In this document: positions 29,765 to 38,236 of the stretch, in pieces
How the letters are laid out: each line of letters begins with the position of its first letter
Numbering within the stretch: position 1 is the first letter of the stretch
Assembly: GCF_015477835.1 (NCBI RefSeq)
Contig: NZ_JADLQN010000001.1
Coordinates: forward strand, 1,736,001 to 1,800,000
Source: Nocardia higoensis
GTDB taxonomy: Bacteria; Actinomycetota; Actinomycetes; Mycobacteriales; Mycobacteriaceae
Length of the DNA stretch: 64,000 nt
Direction of reading: 5' to 3'
Notes under the pieces: model-generated
What the model saw: only the letters and a program-made list of their open reading frames with translations
What the model was told of the DNA's origin: nothing
Databases searched by the model: none
Position numbers and translations under genes: made by a program

Positions 29765-30172
29765 ATGGGCGCCGAGTCCAGCGGCTACTCTCAGATCGGG
29801 CAGGTAGCCGAGCGAACCGACCTGTCGCTCAAGACGATCCGCCACTACGACGAGATCGGCCTGGTGCAACCGTCGGCGCGGTCGGCAGGCGGGTTCCGCC
29901 TCTACACCGCCGCCGATGTCGACCGGCTGCTGCTCATCCGGCGGATGAAGCCACTCGGGTTCACCCTCGCGGAGATGAAGCACCTGCTCGAGGCTATCGA
30001 CGTGCTCGACGACCGGTCGGCCGCAGCCGGCCGGCGAGAGACGGCGCAGGCGGATCTGTTGTTCTACCGCGACAAGGCCATCGACAGCGCCGAACGACTG
30101 CGGCGCCAACTCGCCTACGCCGAGGAGTTGACCGGCCTGCTCACCACCCGCACCTCGCCGCCCTCGGTCTGA
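29765..30172 (+). CDS. MerR-family regulator
   Basis: The 135-residue protein has an N-terminal winged helix (YSQIGQVAERTDLSLKTIRH, then YDEIGLVQPSARSAGGFR) and a coiled-coil dimerisation helix. There are no cysteines in the C-terminal part, which argues against a metal sensor. It follows the SulP stop by one base and likely controls the ACTCTACCCT operator upstream of the operon. Confidence 0.88.
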   Translation: MGAESSGYSQIGQVAERTDLSLKTIRHYDEIGLVQPSARSAGGFRLYTAADVDRLLLIRRMKPLGFTLAEMKHLLEAIDVLDDRSAAAGRRETAQADLLFYRDKAIDSAERLRRQLAYAEELTGLLTTRTSPPSV

Positions 30173-30420
30173 CCGGACTGCTCATCGCTTCGACCCGGGT
30201 CCTGTTCCTGCGGGGCATCGATCCGCAGGAACACGAGACCGGCGAGGATCACGGCTGCGAGCACCGCGGCGAGCAGGTAGCCGGTGGTGATCGAGGTGGC
30301 GGCCATGAGCGGACCGAACACCAGTGGCGAGCCGAACTGGCCGGTGAACATCGCCGTGCCCGACAGCGAGGTCGCCTGGCCGCGCCGCGCTGCCGGTGGT
30401 GTGTCGCCGAGATCGCTCAC
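30115..30420 (-). pseudogene. Truncated 3' end of an MFS transporter
   Basis: The reverse strand encodes ARRGQATSLSGTAMFTGQFG and LLAAVLAAVILAGLVFLRID, a last helix pair and tail of a drug-type MFS protein, ending at a TAG inside the 3' end of the merR gene. Everything upstream of about 30420 is missing. The upstream fragment on the opposite strand is the end of a TetR gene, so the middle of a divergent pair was deleted. Confidence 0.6.
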
Positions 30421-30753
30421 CACGCCGCACTGCGCCACCACAGCAACGCCCTGTCGCTGGCGACCCACGAACGCCTGGTCGAAGCCCTCGAAGCCCGCAC
30501 CGGTGCCGACAGCCGCGCCGACGTGACCATCCGACTGCTCCCGGAGCTGACCATGGCCGCTTGGCGCTGCGGAGCCAAGAATTGGGTCCGCGCCGAACGC
30601 CATTCCGCCCGCCGCGGCGTGGGTGCGCGCGCATCGCTGATCGCCCGCGTCGAGGAAGCCTTCGCCGCCCTACCCGGCGCGCTGAGCCTGACCATCGAAC
30701 AGATCACCGTCGCCACCCCGGGCGCCACCGAGCCCGGCCGGTCCACATCGTGA
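30415..30753 (+). pseudogene. Truncated 3' end of a TetR-family regulator
   Basis: The forward frame reads HHAALRHHSNALSLATHERL, then RLLPELTMAAWRCGAKNWV and LIARVEEAFAALPGALSLT, the C-terminal ligand domain of a TetR regulator, up to a TGA at 30751. No helix-turn-helix remains. The fragment abuts the MFS tail at about 30420. Confidence 0.55.
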
Positions 30754-30924
30754 TCGCCGCGCAGGTCGGTGCATACCTGCCCCTGGCCGAATGAGCAGCC
30801 GTCATAAGCACCGCCACCGCGATCATGCCCGCAAGTCCGGTCCAGCAGAGCGCGCTCCGCAACCGATTCCGTGGCTCGATTGTCTTTCGAAGCTTCCTCG
30901 AACTCTGCGCGCCACGATCAAGGC

Positions 30925-32670
30925 GTGGAGTACTTGGAGCCCCTGCCGCAACCACTGATCCGGTCGCGTCGTTACGCGGCAGGCGATGCGCATGTTCTGT
31001 CTTCCCGGCAGCCGCTGGCCGCACACGCCGACAGCGTGGTGCATTTGTTCAGGACCGGGTGCCGTGATCATCCGTATCGCCCACTGCTCATGGTGCCGGA
31101 GAACACGTCGTGGCGCTGCCATACCTGGGGCGAGGTCGGCGCAATGGTCGATGGTGTTGCGCAGGGATTGATCGACAATGGGGTGAAAGGTCCGGTCGCT
31201 GTCCTGTCGGGGCCGAGCCTGGGCCATCTGGTGGTCAGCTTGGCGGCACAGTCGCTGGGACTCGCGGTCGTTCCGATCAGCCCAGCCTATTCGCTCAAAT
31301 CCGCCAATCCATCGCGCCTGCTGACCCTGACAGCGATCGTGCACCCCGAGGTGGTGTTCGCCGAGTCGGACGCCTATCGACCCGCTGCCGATGCCATCGG
31401 CGCCCGCATCCGCCTGTCGGCCTCGCCGGTGACCGGCATGACTACCCTTGCGCAATTCACAGTGGAGCCGACTCCTGCGGTCAGGGAGGCCGAGCAGCAG
31501 CTATACGGGGGGCTGGTGGCCAAGATCATGTTCACCTCCGGTTCCACCGGTTCCCCCAAGGGCGTGGTCAACACTCACGCCATGCTGGCGGCCAATCAGC
31601 AACAGCTGCGCCAAATCTGGCCGTTTGTCGTCACCGATCCGCCGATCCTGCTCGACTGGTTGCCGTGGAGCCACACCTTCGGCGGCAACCACAACCTGAA
31701 TCTCGTCCTGGCCAACGGCGGGACCTACTGGCTCGACGACGGAACCCCCGACACCGTTGATCGCACAGTTACCAACCTCGCTCGGGTACGGCCGAATTTG
31801 TACTTCAACGTCCCGCTGGGATATTCGCGTCTGGTTGAGCAGTTGGAGCACCAACCGACGATTGCGCGGGAGTTCTTCGGCCATGTGCGCCTGTTGTGTT
31901 GCGCGGGGGCAGCGATGGACCGCGGCGTGTGGAGCCGGTTGCGCGCACTGGCCGATCGCTACAACCCGCAGGTTCTACTCACCTCGTCATGGGGGCTGAC
32001 CGAGACCAGCCCGGCCTGCACCAGCGCACACTTCCCCACCGACGACCCCACCAACATCGGCGTCCCGTTACCGGGAATCGAGTTGATGCTGGCCGAATCG
32101 GCGAGTGTTCCGACCAAGTCCGAAGTGTTGGTGCGCGGTCCGAACGTGACTTCCCGCTACCTGACAGTCGACGGGGAGCGCGCGGCAGTCGACGAGGCCG
32201 GGTGGCTGCACACCGGCGACGCCGCCCAACTGATCGATCCGGGCGACCCCGGCGCGGGATTGTGCTTCGGCGGCCGGCTCGCCGAGGATTTCAAGTTGTC
32301 CTCAGGCACCTTCGTCAACACCGCCCTCGTCCGTGCCGCACTCACGGAGGCCGCCGGAATCGTGCGGCACGTTGTTCTGTGCGGACACGACACCGACGCT
32401 GTTTCGGCGATCGTCTGGCTCATCGACAGTTGCACGCCGACCCCTGCCGCACGAGACAGACTCAGGCAGGCATTGGCGGCAGTCGCCGAGGGCGCTGGGA
32501 GTTCACAACGAATCGCCCGTCTCATAATCGCCCCGACCGCGCCGGACCTGGGTGCCGGCGAGATCACCGACAAGGGGTATATCAACCAGGCCCGAGTACG
32601 CGCGCTACGCCCCGAACTGGTCGAGATGGTCGTGCGTGGTGATGATGAGGCGGTGATCCACGCGCCGTGA
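30925..32670 (+). CDS. Feruloyl/cinnamoyl-CoA synthetase-like ligase
   Basis: The protein of about 581 residues has the P-loop [18 protein letters not shown], the segment [20 protein letters not shown] characteristic of feruloyl-CoA synthetases, [10 protein letters not shown], and a C-terminal [11 protein letters not shown] lysine region. In a pathway with a phenylalanine ammonia-lyase it could activate cinnamate to cinnamoyl-CoA, the role given to EncH in the enterocin pathway. Starts at 30925 (GTG) and 30871 (GTG) are both possible; neither has a convincing ribosome site. It converges on the SARP gene with a four-base gap. Confidence 0.78.
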   Translation: MEYLEPLPQPLIRSRRYAAGDAHVLSSRQPLAAHADSVVHLFRTGCRDHPYRPLLMVPENTSWRCHTWGEVGAMVDGVAQGLIDNGVKGPVAVLSGPSLGHLVVSLAAQSLGLAVVPISPAYSLKSANPSRLLTLTAIVHPEVVFAESDAYRPAADAIGARIRLSASPVTGMTTLAQFTVEPTPAVREAEQQLYGGLVAKIMFTSGSTGSPKGVVNTHAMLAANQQQLRQIWPFVVTDPPILLDWLPWSHTFGGNHNLNLVLANGGTYWLDDGTPDTVDRTVTNLARVRPNLYFNVPLGYSRLVEQLEHQPTIAREFFGHVRLLCCAGAAMDRGVWSRLRALADRYNPQVLLTSSWGLTETSPACTSAHFPTDDPTNIGVPLPGIELMLAESASVPTKSEVLVRGPNVTSRYLTVDGERAAVDEAGWLHTGDAAQLIDPGDPGAGLCFGGRLAEDFKLSSGTFVNTALVRAALTEAAGIVRHVVLCGHDTDAVSAIVWLIDSCTPTPAARDRLRQALAAVAEGAGSSQRIARLIIAPTAPDLGAGEITDKGYINQARVRALRPELVEMVVRGDDEAVIHAP

Positions 32671-32674
32671 ACTC

Positions 32675-33496
32675 TCAGGCCGGACGCGTATCACGGGTGT
32701 CCGGGGCGATCTTGCCGTCGAGGATCCGCATGTGTAGTTGCTGGAACCCCTGGGAAGGTTCGATGCCGAGTTCGCCGCGTAACCTTCGGCCGAGATCGGC
32801 ATAGACCTCCAATGCCTCTGCCCGGCGACCGTTCCGGGCCAGCACGTCCATGAGGTGATAGTGGAACCACTCCCGCAGCGGATGGAGACTACACAGTTCG
32901 TGCAGTTCGACAATGGCCTCGCTGTAGCGTCGCAGGCCGATCTCGGCTTCGATGACCAATTGCTGGACAAGAGCGATCTCTTCGCGTAGTCGCACCACAC
33001 CACCATTGAGCACCTGCCCCACAGCGACATCCATCAGTGGTTCACCCCGAACCAAGCTCAGTGCCTGCCGTGCCAGCGAGACCGCTAGTTCGGGCTGTTC
33101 ATGCAGGTGTGCACGAGCTGTTCGGGCAAGTTCGCGAAAACGCATGACATCGATCTCGACCGTGTTCTCCCGCAGCAGATAGCCAGATGATTCGGTGATC
33201 AGTACCTGTGCCCCCCGATGACTTCCGTGAAGGCTGTCGACGGCTTGGCGCAGCTGATAGATGTAGGTCTGCATCGTCGTCATTGCGCTGCGGGGCGGAT
33301 CCTCCGCCCACAACTCACTGATGAGTGTGTCGTGCGCCACAACAGATCCGGCCCTCAGCGCGATAACAGCTAGTATCTGGCGAACTTTGGGAGGGAGCGC
33401 CGTGTCGGCGTGCCCCCTGCCGAGCCGCACCGGTCCGAGTAGTTGCACGACTAGCCCGCCCGGCCCGGTAGTGAGTCCCCCTATGAGCAGCTTCAC
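32675..33496 (-). CDS. SARP-family pathway activator
   Basis: The protein of 273 residues has an OmpR-like winged helix (VQLLGPVRLGRGHADTALPP, VVAHDTLISELWAEDPP, TYIYQLRQAVD) followed by a BTAD helical domain (RFRELARTARAHLHEQPELA, LREWFHYHLMDVLARNGRRA). SARPs activate antibiotic clusters by binding heptameric repeats near promoters. The frame stays open to 33658, but family members begin close to the VQLLGPV segment, so the GTG at 33496 is preferred. It is a likely activator of this polyketide cluster. Confidence 0.82.
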   Translation of the reverse strand: MKLLIGGLTTGPGGLVVQLLGPVRLGRGHADTALPPKVRQILAVIALRAGSVVAHDTLISELWAEDPPRSAMTTMQTYIYQLRQAVDSLHGSHRGAQVLITESSGYLLRENTVEIDVMRFRELARTARAHLHEQPELAVSLARQALSLVRGEPLMDVAVGQVLNGGVVRLREEIALVQQLVIEAEIGLRRYSEAIVELHELCSLHPLREWFHYHLMDVLARNGRRAEALEVYADLGRRLRGELGIEPSQGFQQLHMRILDGKIAPDTRDTRPA

Positions 33497-33730
33497 CCGA
33501 AACCTCCAGTGCTGGTTCAGATTCCCCGACTGATCGGCGCTGATCCGGAATCCCCTGTGGCTTTCCAGCCTGTCGGGATAGCCATGGCTCCGCAAGCCGA
33601 CCTCGCCATAACGACCGATCATGGACACCGCTTTGCTCGTCAACTCCAGAATCTCCAAGACACCAGCAACTCGGTAGTGACACCAAGCCCATTTCTGGTC
33701 ACATGTTCAAGCGCTGGGTAGGCTGCTTTC

Positions 33731-34627
33731 ATGGGGATCGACCGGGGTCCGTTGTCGATTACCGGCGAGGTGTATCGGTACGTGCGGGCCGAACGGCACG
33801 TCCCCGTGACAGCCATCGCACTGGCTCTGGGACTCAGTCAGCGGCAGGCAGACCTGGGATTGTCCGAATTACGTGAATATCGCCTGATAGACGACTCGCG
33901 CGACATCGTGGAGGCCGTCCGCGCCACGAGCCCGATACTGGCGCTGGGAAGGCTGATCCTGCAGGCGATGGCCGGGGATCCGAAGCTGGGGCTCGATGCT
34001 GTGCTCGGCCCCGAAACCACCCAGCAGATTGTGCAGCACTCGACGTTACTGGCCTCGGCCCATCACGTCGCCATCAGCGTGGATTGCTTCACCAATCTCA
34101 CCGAGACTGCGGTGACGATGGCCGCGCAGAACGTGACGACCTATCACGCCCGGCCACTTCTCGGTTCCACACGGGCGGTCCAGACGATCGTCGAGTATGC
34201 CCAACTGAAGGGCCTGCCGGTAACCAGCGTGTGGTCGCGGACCTATCTCTCGGCGCCGGAGAGCAGGCAATTGCGTCAGTGGATGCAAGACCGCGATGTC
34301 TCGACGGTGGTCAGCCCTACGCTCGAGGCCCGAGGACTGGTGATAGACGACGGCCGCCTGGGGGTTCTGCACCACGATCTGCACGGCGCAACGGTGCGCA
34401 CGGACTGCGACAGTGCGGTGTCGGAGACGGATCATCCAGTGCGGCCGTCGCGGCGACTGTCCATACTGCGTGGGCTCGTCGCCGGACTCGGCGACGAGGA
34501 ACTGGCCGCACGCGCGAACGTCAGTGTCAAGACCGTCCGCCGTGACATCGCCGCCCTACGTGAACTGCTCGATGTCGGATCCCGAGCGGGACTGGTTGCC
34601 GCGGCCCGCATGCTCCATCTGGCCTGA
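33731..34627 (+). CDS. Regulator with N-terminal HTH and C-terminal LuxR-type HTH
   Basis: The 298-residue protein has a TrmB-like N-terminal winged helix (VTAIALALGLSQRQADLGLS) and a C-terminal LuxR-like helix-turn-helix (LGDEELAARANVSVKTVRRD). The middle resembles a phospholipase-D-like sensory region (TYHARPLLGSTRAVQTIVEY). It diverges from the SARP gene and precedes the benzoate-type ligase. Members of this type often regulate secondary metabolite clusters. The ligand is unknown. Confidence 0.75.
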   Translation: MGIDRGPLSITGEVYRYVRAERHVPVTAIALALGLSQRQADLGLSELREYRLIDDSRDIVEAVRATSPILALGRLILQAMAGDPKLGLDAVLGPETTQQIVQHSTLLASAHHVAISVDCFTNLTETAVTMAAQNVTTYHARPLLGSTRAVQTIVEYAQLKGLPVTSVWSRTYLSAPESRQLRQWMQDRDVSTVVSPTLEARGLVIDDGRLGVLHHDLHGATVRTDCDSAVSETDHPVRPSRRLSILRGLVAGLGDEELAARANVSVKTVRRDIAALRELLDVGSRAGLVAAARMLHLA

Positions 34628-34723
34628 GCCGGACGCTCGCCAGCGCGGCAAGATGTGGTTGACCGAAGGGGCTCTCGACCCGCCTTCGAACGTTTCTCGA
34701 AGGCGGTGCCCGGTACTGGTGAC

Positions 34724-36226
34724 ATGAGTGCGATTGCAGCCGATCCCGCGCCGCTGGTGAACGTTGTCGACCGAGTGGTCGCAGAAGGGGGAGAGCGCCG
34801 GCCGGCGATCTGGACCGAGGACGGTCCGATCAGCTATGGGAGCCTGTTGAGGATGATCCGGATCGTGGCCTGGCGACTCCAGACACGCGGTATACGGCGT
34901 GAACATCGGATCGTCGTCGAGCTCGACGATTCCCCTGAGTTGGTGGCAATCATTCTGGGAGCGATGCGCATCGGCGCGATTCCGGTGTTGATCAACCCGT
35001 GGGCACAGATTGCCGGCTACGCGCTGGAACACAGCCGTGCCGAGATCTGGGTAGCCGACGGCGCTCCCGACATGGGCGCAGAATGGCCGGTCGTGTCGAG
35101 CGCTGAGTTGGTCGCCGAGCCCGCTGACGGCTTGGGCACGCAGATCACCCCCATCACGATCGAAGCCGAGGATGTCGCGTTCTGGTTGTACAGTTCTGGC
35201 TCGACAGGCCGGCCCAAGGCGGTGGTGCATCTGCACCGCGACATCGCCGGTAGCTGCAACGGCTACGCCGGCGGCGTGTTGGATGTCCGGGCCGACGACG
35301 TCCTCTTCTCCACAGCGAAGATGTTTCACGCCTATGGTCTCGGGGGCGGCTTGCTTTTCCCGCTGTGGCACGGCGCCTCGGTGATGTTCCTGCAGGGCAG
35401 GCCTGGGCCGGAGGGGATTGTCCACACCATCGAGCGGTTCCGCCCAACTGTTCTGTTCTCGGTCCCAGCGCTGTACCACGCGGTACTGCGGCATGCCGAA
35501 GCCGTTCCGGTGGACGTGGCCTCGCTGCGGCTGTGCGTGTCGGCGGCGGAGCCGCTGGCCGCACCGATCTGGCACCGCTGGCGCGACCGGTTCGGGTTGG
35601 AAATCCTCGACGGAGTCGGATCCACCGAGATGCTGCACATCTACTGCAGCAACCGCCCCGGTGAAATACAGCCGGGGTCGGCGGGATATGCGGTGCCTGG
35701 CTACGACATCGAGCTGCGACCGCATCCAGGGGCGCCGGAGAACGCCGGTGAGCTGTGGGTGCGCGGTCCGAGCGCCTTCGACCACTACTGGAGGAACCAG
35801 GATGCGACTCGAGATGCATTCTGCGGAAACTGGTTTCGTACCGGTGACTGCTTCACCATCGATAACGGCCGGTACCGGTACATGGGGCGCCTGGATGATC
35901 TGATGAAGATCGGTGGGCAGTGGGTGTCAGCTCACCTGATCGAGTCCGAGCTTCTGGAACATCCGACGGTTGCCGAGGCCGCGGTCATCGCAGTGGCTAC
36001 CGGAACGATGAACAGGATCAAAGCCTTCGTCGTGCCTGCCGAGCCGAAACCCGGCACCGATGCCGCGAAGTTGATCACGGAGCTGCGGCGTTGGTGCGCG
36101 CAGCGGCTGCGACCCGACCAGGTCCCACACTACGTCGAGCTGGTCGGATCACTGCCGAAGACACCCGCGGGCAAGGTACAGCGCTTCGTGTTGCGTGAGC
36201 GCGCAAATCTCAGCGCGGCTCGATGA
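34724..36226 (+). CDS. Benzoate-type acyl-CoA/ACP ligase (EncN-like)
   Basis: The 500-residue ligase has WLYSSGSTGRPKAVVHLH, STAKMFHAYGLGGGLLFPLW and LDGVGSTEMLHIYCSNRPGE, features of the benzoate-CoA ligase group, and a C-terminal PAGKVQRF lysine. Benzoate or a related aryl acid is the likely substrate, loading the starter onto CoA or the acyl carrier protein as EncN does. The start at 34724 lies 23 codons inside a longer frame. Its last 17 bases overlap the convergent NTF2-fold gene. Confidence 0.82.
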   Translation: MSAIAADPAPLVNVVDRVVAEGGERRPAIWTEDGPISYGSLLRMIRIVAWRLQTRGIRREHRIVVELDDSPELVAIILGAMRIGAIPVLINPWAQIAGYALEHSRAEIWVADGAPDMGAEWPVVSSAELVAEPADGLGTQITPITIEAEDVAFWLYSSGSTGRPKAVVHLHRDIAGSCNGYAGGVLDVRADDVLFSTAKMFHAYGLGGGLLFPLWHGASVMFLQGRPGPEGIVHTIERFRPTVLFSVPALYHAVLRHAEAVPVDVASLRLCVSAAEPLAAPIWHRWRDRFGLEILDGVGSTEMLHIYCSNRPGEIQPGSAGYAVPGYDIELRPHPGAPENAGELWVRGPSAFDHYWRNQDATRDAFCGNWFRTGDCFTIDNGRYRYMGRLDDLMKIGGQWVSAHLIESELLEHPTVAEAAVIAVATGTMNRIKAFVVPAEPKPGTDAAKLITELRRWCAQRLRPDQVPHYVELVGSLPKTPAGKVQRFVLRERANLSAAR

Positions 36227-36599
36227 TACGGGTGACGTGAATGGAGCGGATGAGGTCGTTGGTCACGGTCAATGAGAACCGAAATTCCCCGCTGGTGTCC
36301 GCTGCGCCATTGACACCGTGTTGTTTCTGATGGGCCACGACCAATGTGGCGGTGCCCAGGTCGAGGATCCGGATGTCGGACAGTTCGAACACGTCGTTGC
36401 GAACCGCGCCGCTGCCGTACTTCGCCAGCCATTGCGGCTTCGTGCGTATCCAGCCCATTGGGCCGACACCGATGAAATCATCGGCGAGCAGTGTCGCGAG
36501 CTCGTCGGTGGCACCGGCCAGCTCGGCCCGGCGCCACCGCTCGACGACCGCGAGGAACGGCTGCTGCTCAGGCGGGATCGCCGACACGGGCATCGCCAT
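36210..36599 (-). CDS. NTF2-fold (SnoaL-like/DUF4440) protein
   Basis: The 129-residue protein begins MAMPVSAIPPEQQPFL. The alpha+beta barrel pattern is visible: ERWRRAELAGATDELATLLA, a DDFIGVGPMGWIRTKPQW cradle, and RFSLTVTNDLIRSIHVTRII. Members are cyclases, isomerases or hydroxylases in polyketide pathways, or have no assigned activity. Its start overlaps the ammonia-lyase stop by 32 bases on the same strand, so the two are translationally linked. No counterpart is known to me in the enterocin cluster. Confidence 0.65.
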   Translation of the reverse strand: MAMPVSAIPPEQQPFLAVVERWRRAELAGATDELATLLADDFIGVGPMGWIRTKPQWLAKYGSGAVRNDVFELSDIRILDLGTATLVVAHQKQHGVNGAADTSGEFRFSLTVTNDLIRSIHVTRIIEPR

Positions 36600-38199
36600 G
36601 ATCCTCAGAAGCTGCTGCAGGCAAGTCGATGAACTCGGCCGCCCCGTCACTGAGCAGGAAGTCGGTGAGGGCTTCCAGGTGTTCGGTGATGGTCAGGTCA
36701 CGATCGAGATACGGCACAATCGAGCGCACCCGCTCATACAACGGCCGGGTCCAGGGACTCAGGCCGTCGGCACCGCGGATGTCGGCGGCCTGACACGCGC
36801 ACAACAGCTCGAATGCCACGACATAGGCGGTGTTGCGCAGGATCTCACGGGCACGACGTGCGGCGACGAAGCCGAAGGAGACGATGTCCTGGAAGTCGGC
36901 AGTGGTGGTCAGCGACTGTACTGACACCGGCACAGTGAGGGTACGGGTCTCGGCAGTTACGGAAGCGGTCATGAACTGACCGCCCATCAATCCCAGCCGC
37001 AGGCCCGGGTTCTCGCGGCACAGGAACGCCGGCAGGCCGTTGCTGTTGGACTGGTCGAGGAACCGGTCGACGCGCCGGTTCGAAAGATTGGTCAGAGTGG
37101 TCAGGGCGATTCCCAGATGATCCATGGCCATAGCGATGTATTGGCCGTGGAAGTGACCGTTGTGGAAGGCCTGCCCGATATCGGGGAGCACGATCGGGTT
37201 GTCGCTGGTGGCGTTGAGTTCGTTCTCGATGGTGGTCCGGATCCAGTCCAGGCTGTCCAGAATCGGGCCCAGAATCTGCGGGGTGCAGCGGATCGAGTAC
37301 GCATCCTCGATCGCGGTGTTGTCGTCGACCCCACTCTCGTCTGCTGCGGTGCCGTCGCGGCGGGCGGCGAGCGCCGCTTCGATGCTGCGTTCCGAGCGCG
37401 CCAACCGGGAACCGCGCAGGCCGCGGTAGAGGCGGTCGGCGGCAGCGGATTGCCCGCGGTGCGGTTTGACGGCGTGGACCTGAGGGGCGAAAGGATCGAC
37501 GATGCCGGCAAGGCCTTCGATCGAAAGGGCCGAGATCGCGTGGTACAGGTCCACGAGGCGGCGGGCCTTCTGGTAGGTGAGCAGAGCAAGGCCGACCATC
37601 GCGGCAGTGCCGTTGATCATGGCCAGGCCTTCTTTGTAGCTCAACGTGGCCGGGGTGATCCCAGCGCGCCGCAGAGCGGTGGCTCCGTCGAGGAGCTCAC
37701 CGCGGTAACGCGCCTTCCACTGCCCGATGCTGACCAGTGCGATGTACGCCAGCGGCCCGAGGTCACCACTGGTGCCCAAGGATCCCTTCTCCGGGATGCA
37801 GGGCAGCACGTCGTTGTTGAGCATGTCGAGGTAGACCTGCAAGTTTTCCGGGCTGATAGCGGAGTTGCCGAGCGACAGCGACACCACCCTGGTGATCATG
37901 ACTGCGCGTGTAGTGGCCTCGTCGAGGTAGTCACCGACGTTGGTGGCGACGGCGTTGATCAAGTTCTCCTGAAGCTGCTGAGCGTCTTCAGCCGGCACGA
38001 AGCGGTGCGCGAACCCGCCGACACTTGTGGTGACGCCGTAGATGATGCGGCCCTCGCCGACGAATTTGTCGAGCAGTGCTCGTGAATCGGCGACTCGTTG
38101 CCAGGACTGTTCGTCCAGGTCGACCGGTAGCCGGCTGAGGGCGGCATCGGCGACCTCTTCGAGGCTGACCCGGTCGCGCAATCTGATGGTCAATCCCAT
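36568..38199 (-). CDS. Phenylalanine ammonia-lyase/aminomutase (EncP/AdmH-like)
   Basis: The 543-residue enzyme belongs to the MIO family. The cofactor triad is Thr143-Ser144-Gly145 (KGSLGTSGDLGPLAYIAL), as I recall for the Phe aminomutase AdmH/PaPAM, not the more common Ala-Ser-Gly. Tyr54 in RIIYGVTTSVGGF is the catalytic base. NGHFHGQY, NSNGLPAFLC and GGQFMTASVTAETR match the same subgroup. It should convert Phe to cinnamate or beta-Phe. EncP, the enterocin enzyme, has both activities in the literature. In the reading direction it follows the P450 gene (37 bases) and overlaps the NTF2-fold gene. Confidence 0.85.
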   Translation of the reverse strand: MGLTIRLRDRVSLEEVADAALSRLPVDLDEQSWQRVADSRALLDKFVGEGRIIYGVTTSVGGFAHRFVPAEDAQQLQENLINAVATNVGDYLDEATTRAVMITRVVSLSLGNSAISPENLQVYLDMLNNDVLPCIPEKGSLGTSGDLGPLAYIALVSIGQWKARYRGELLDGATALRRAGITPATLSYKEGLAMINGTAAMVGLALLTYQKARRLVDLYHAISALSIEGLAGIVDPFAPQVHAVKPHRGQSAAADRLYRGLRGSRLARSERSIEAALAARRDGTAADESGVDDNTAIEDAYSIRCTPQILGPILDSLDWIRTTIENELNATSDNPIVLPDIGQAFHNGHFHGQYIAMAMDHLGIALTTLTNLSNRRVDRFLDQSNSNGLPAFLCRENPGLRLGLMGGQFMTASVTAETRTLTVPVSVQSLTTTADFQDIVSFGFVAARRAREILRNTAYVVAFELLCACQAADIRGADGLSPWTRPLYERVRSIVPYLDRDLTITEHLEALTDFLLSDGAAEFIDLPAAASEDHGDARVGDPA

Positions 38200-38236
38200 G
38201 ATGGTGGATCCCTTCTGCGGGTGGAGTTGCGAAACG

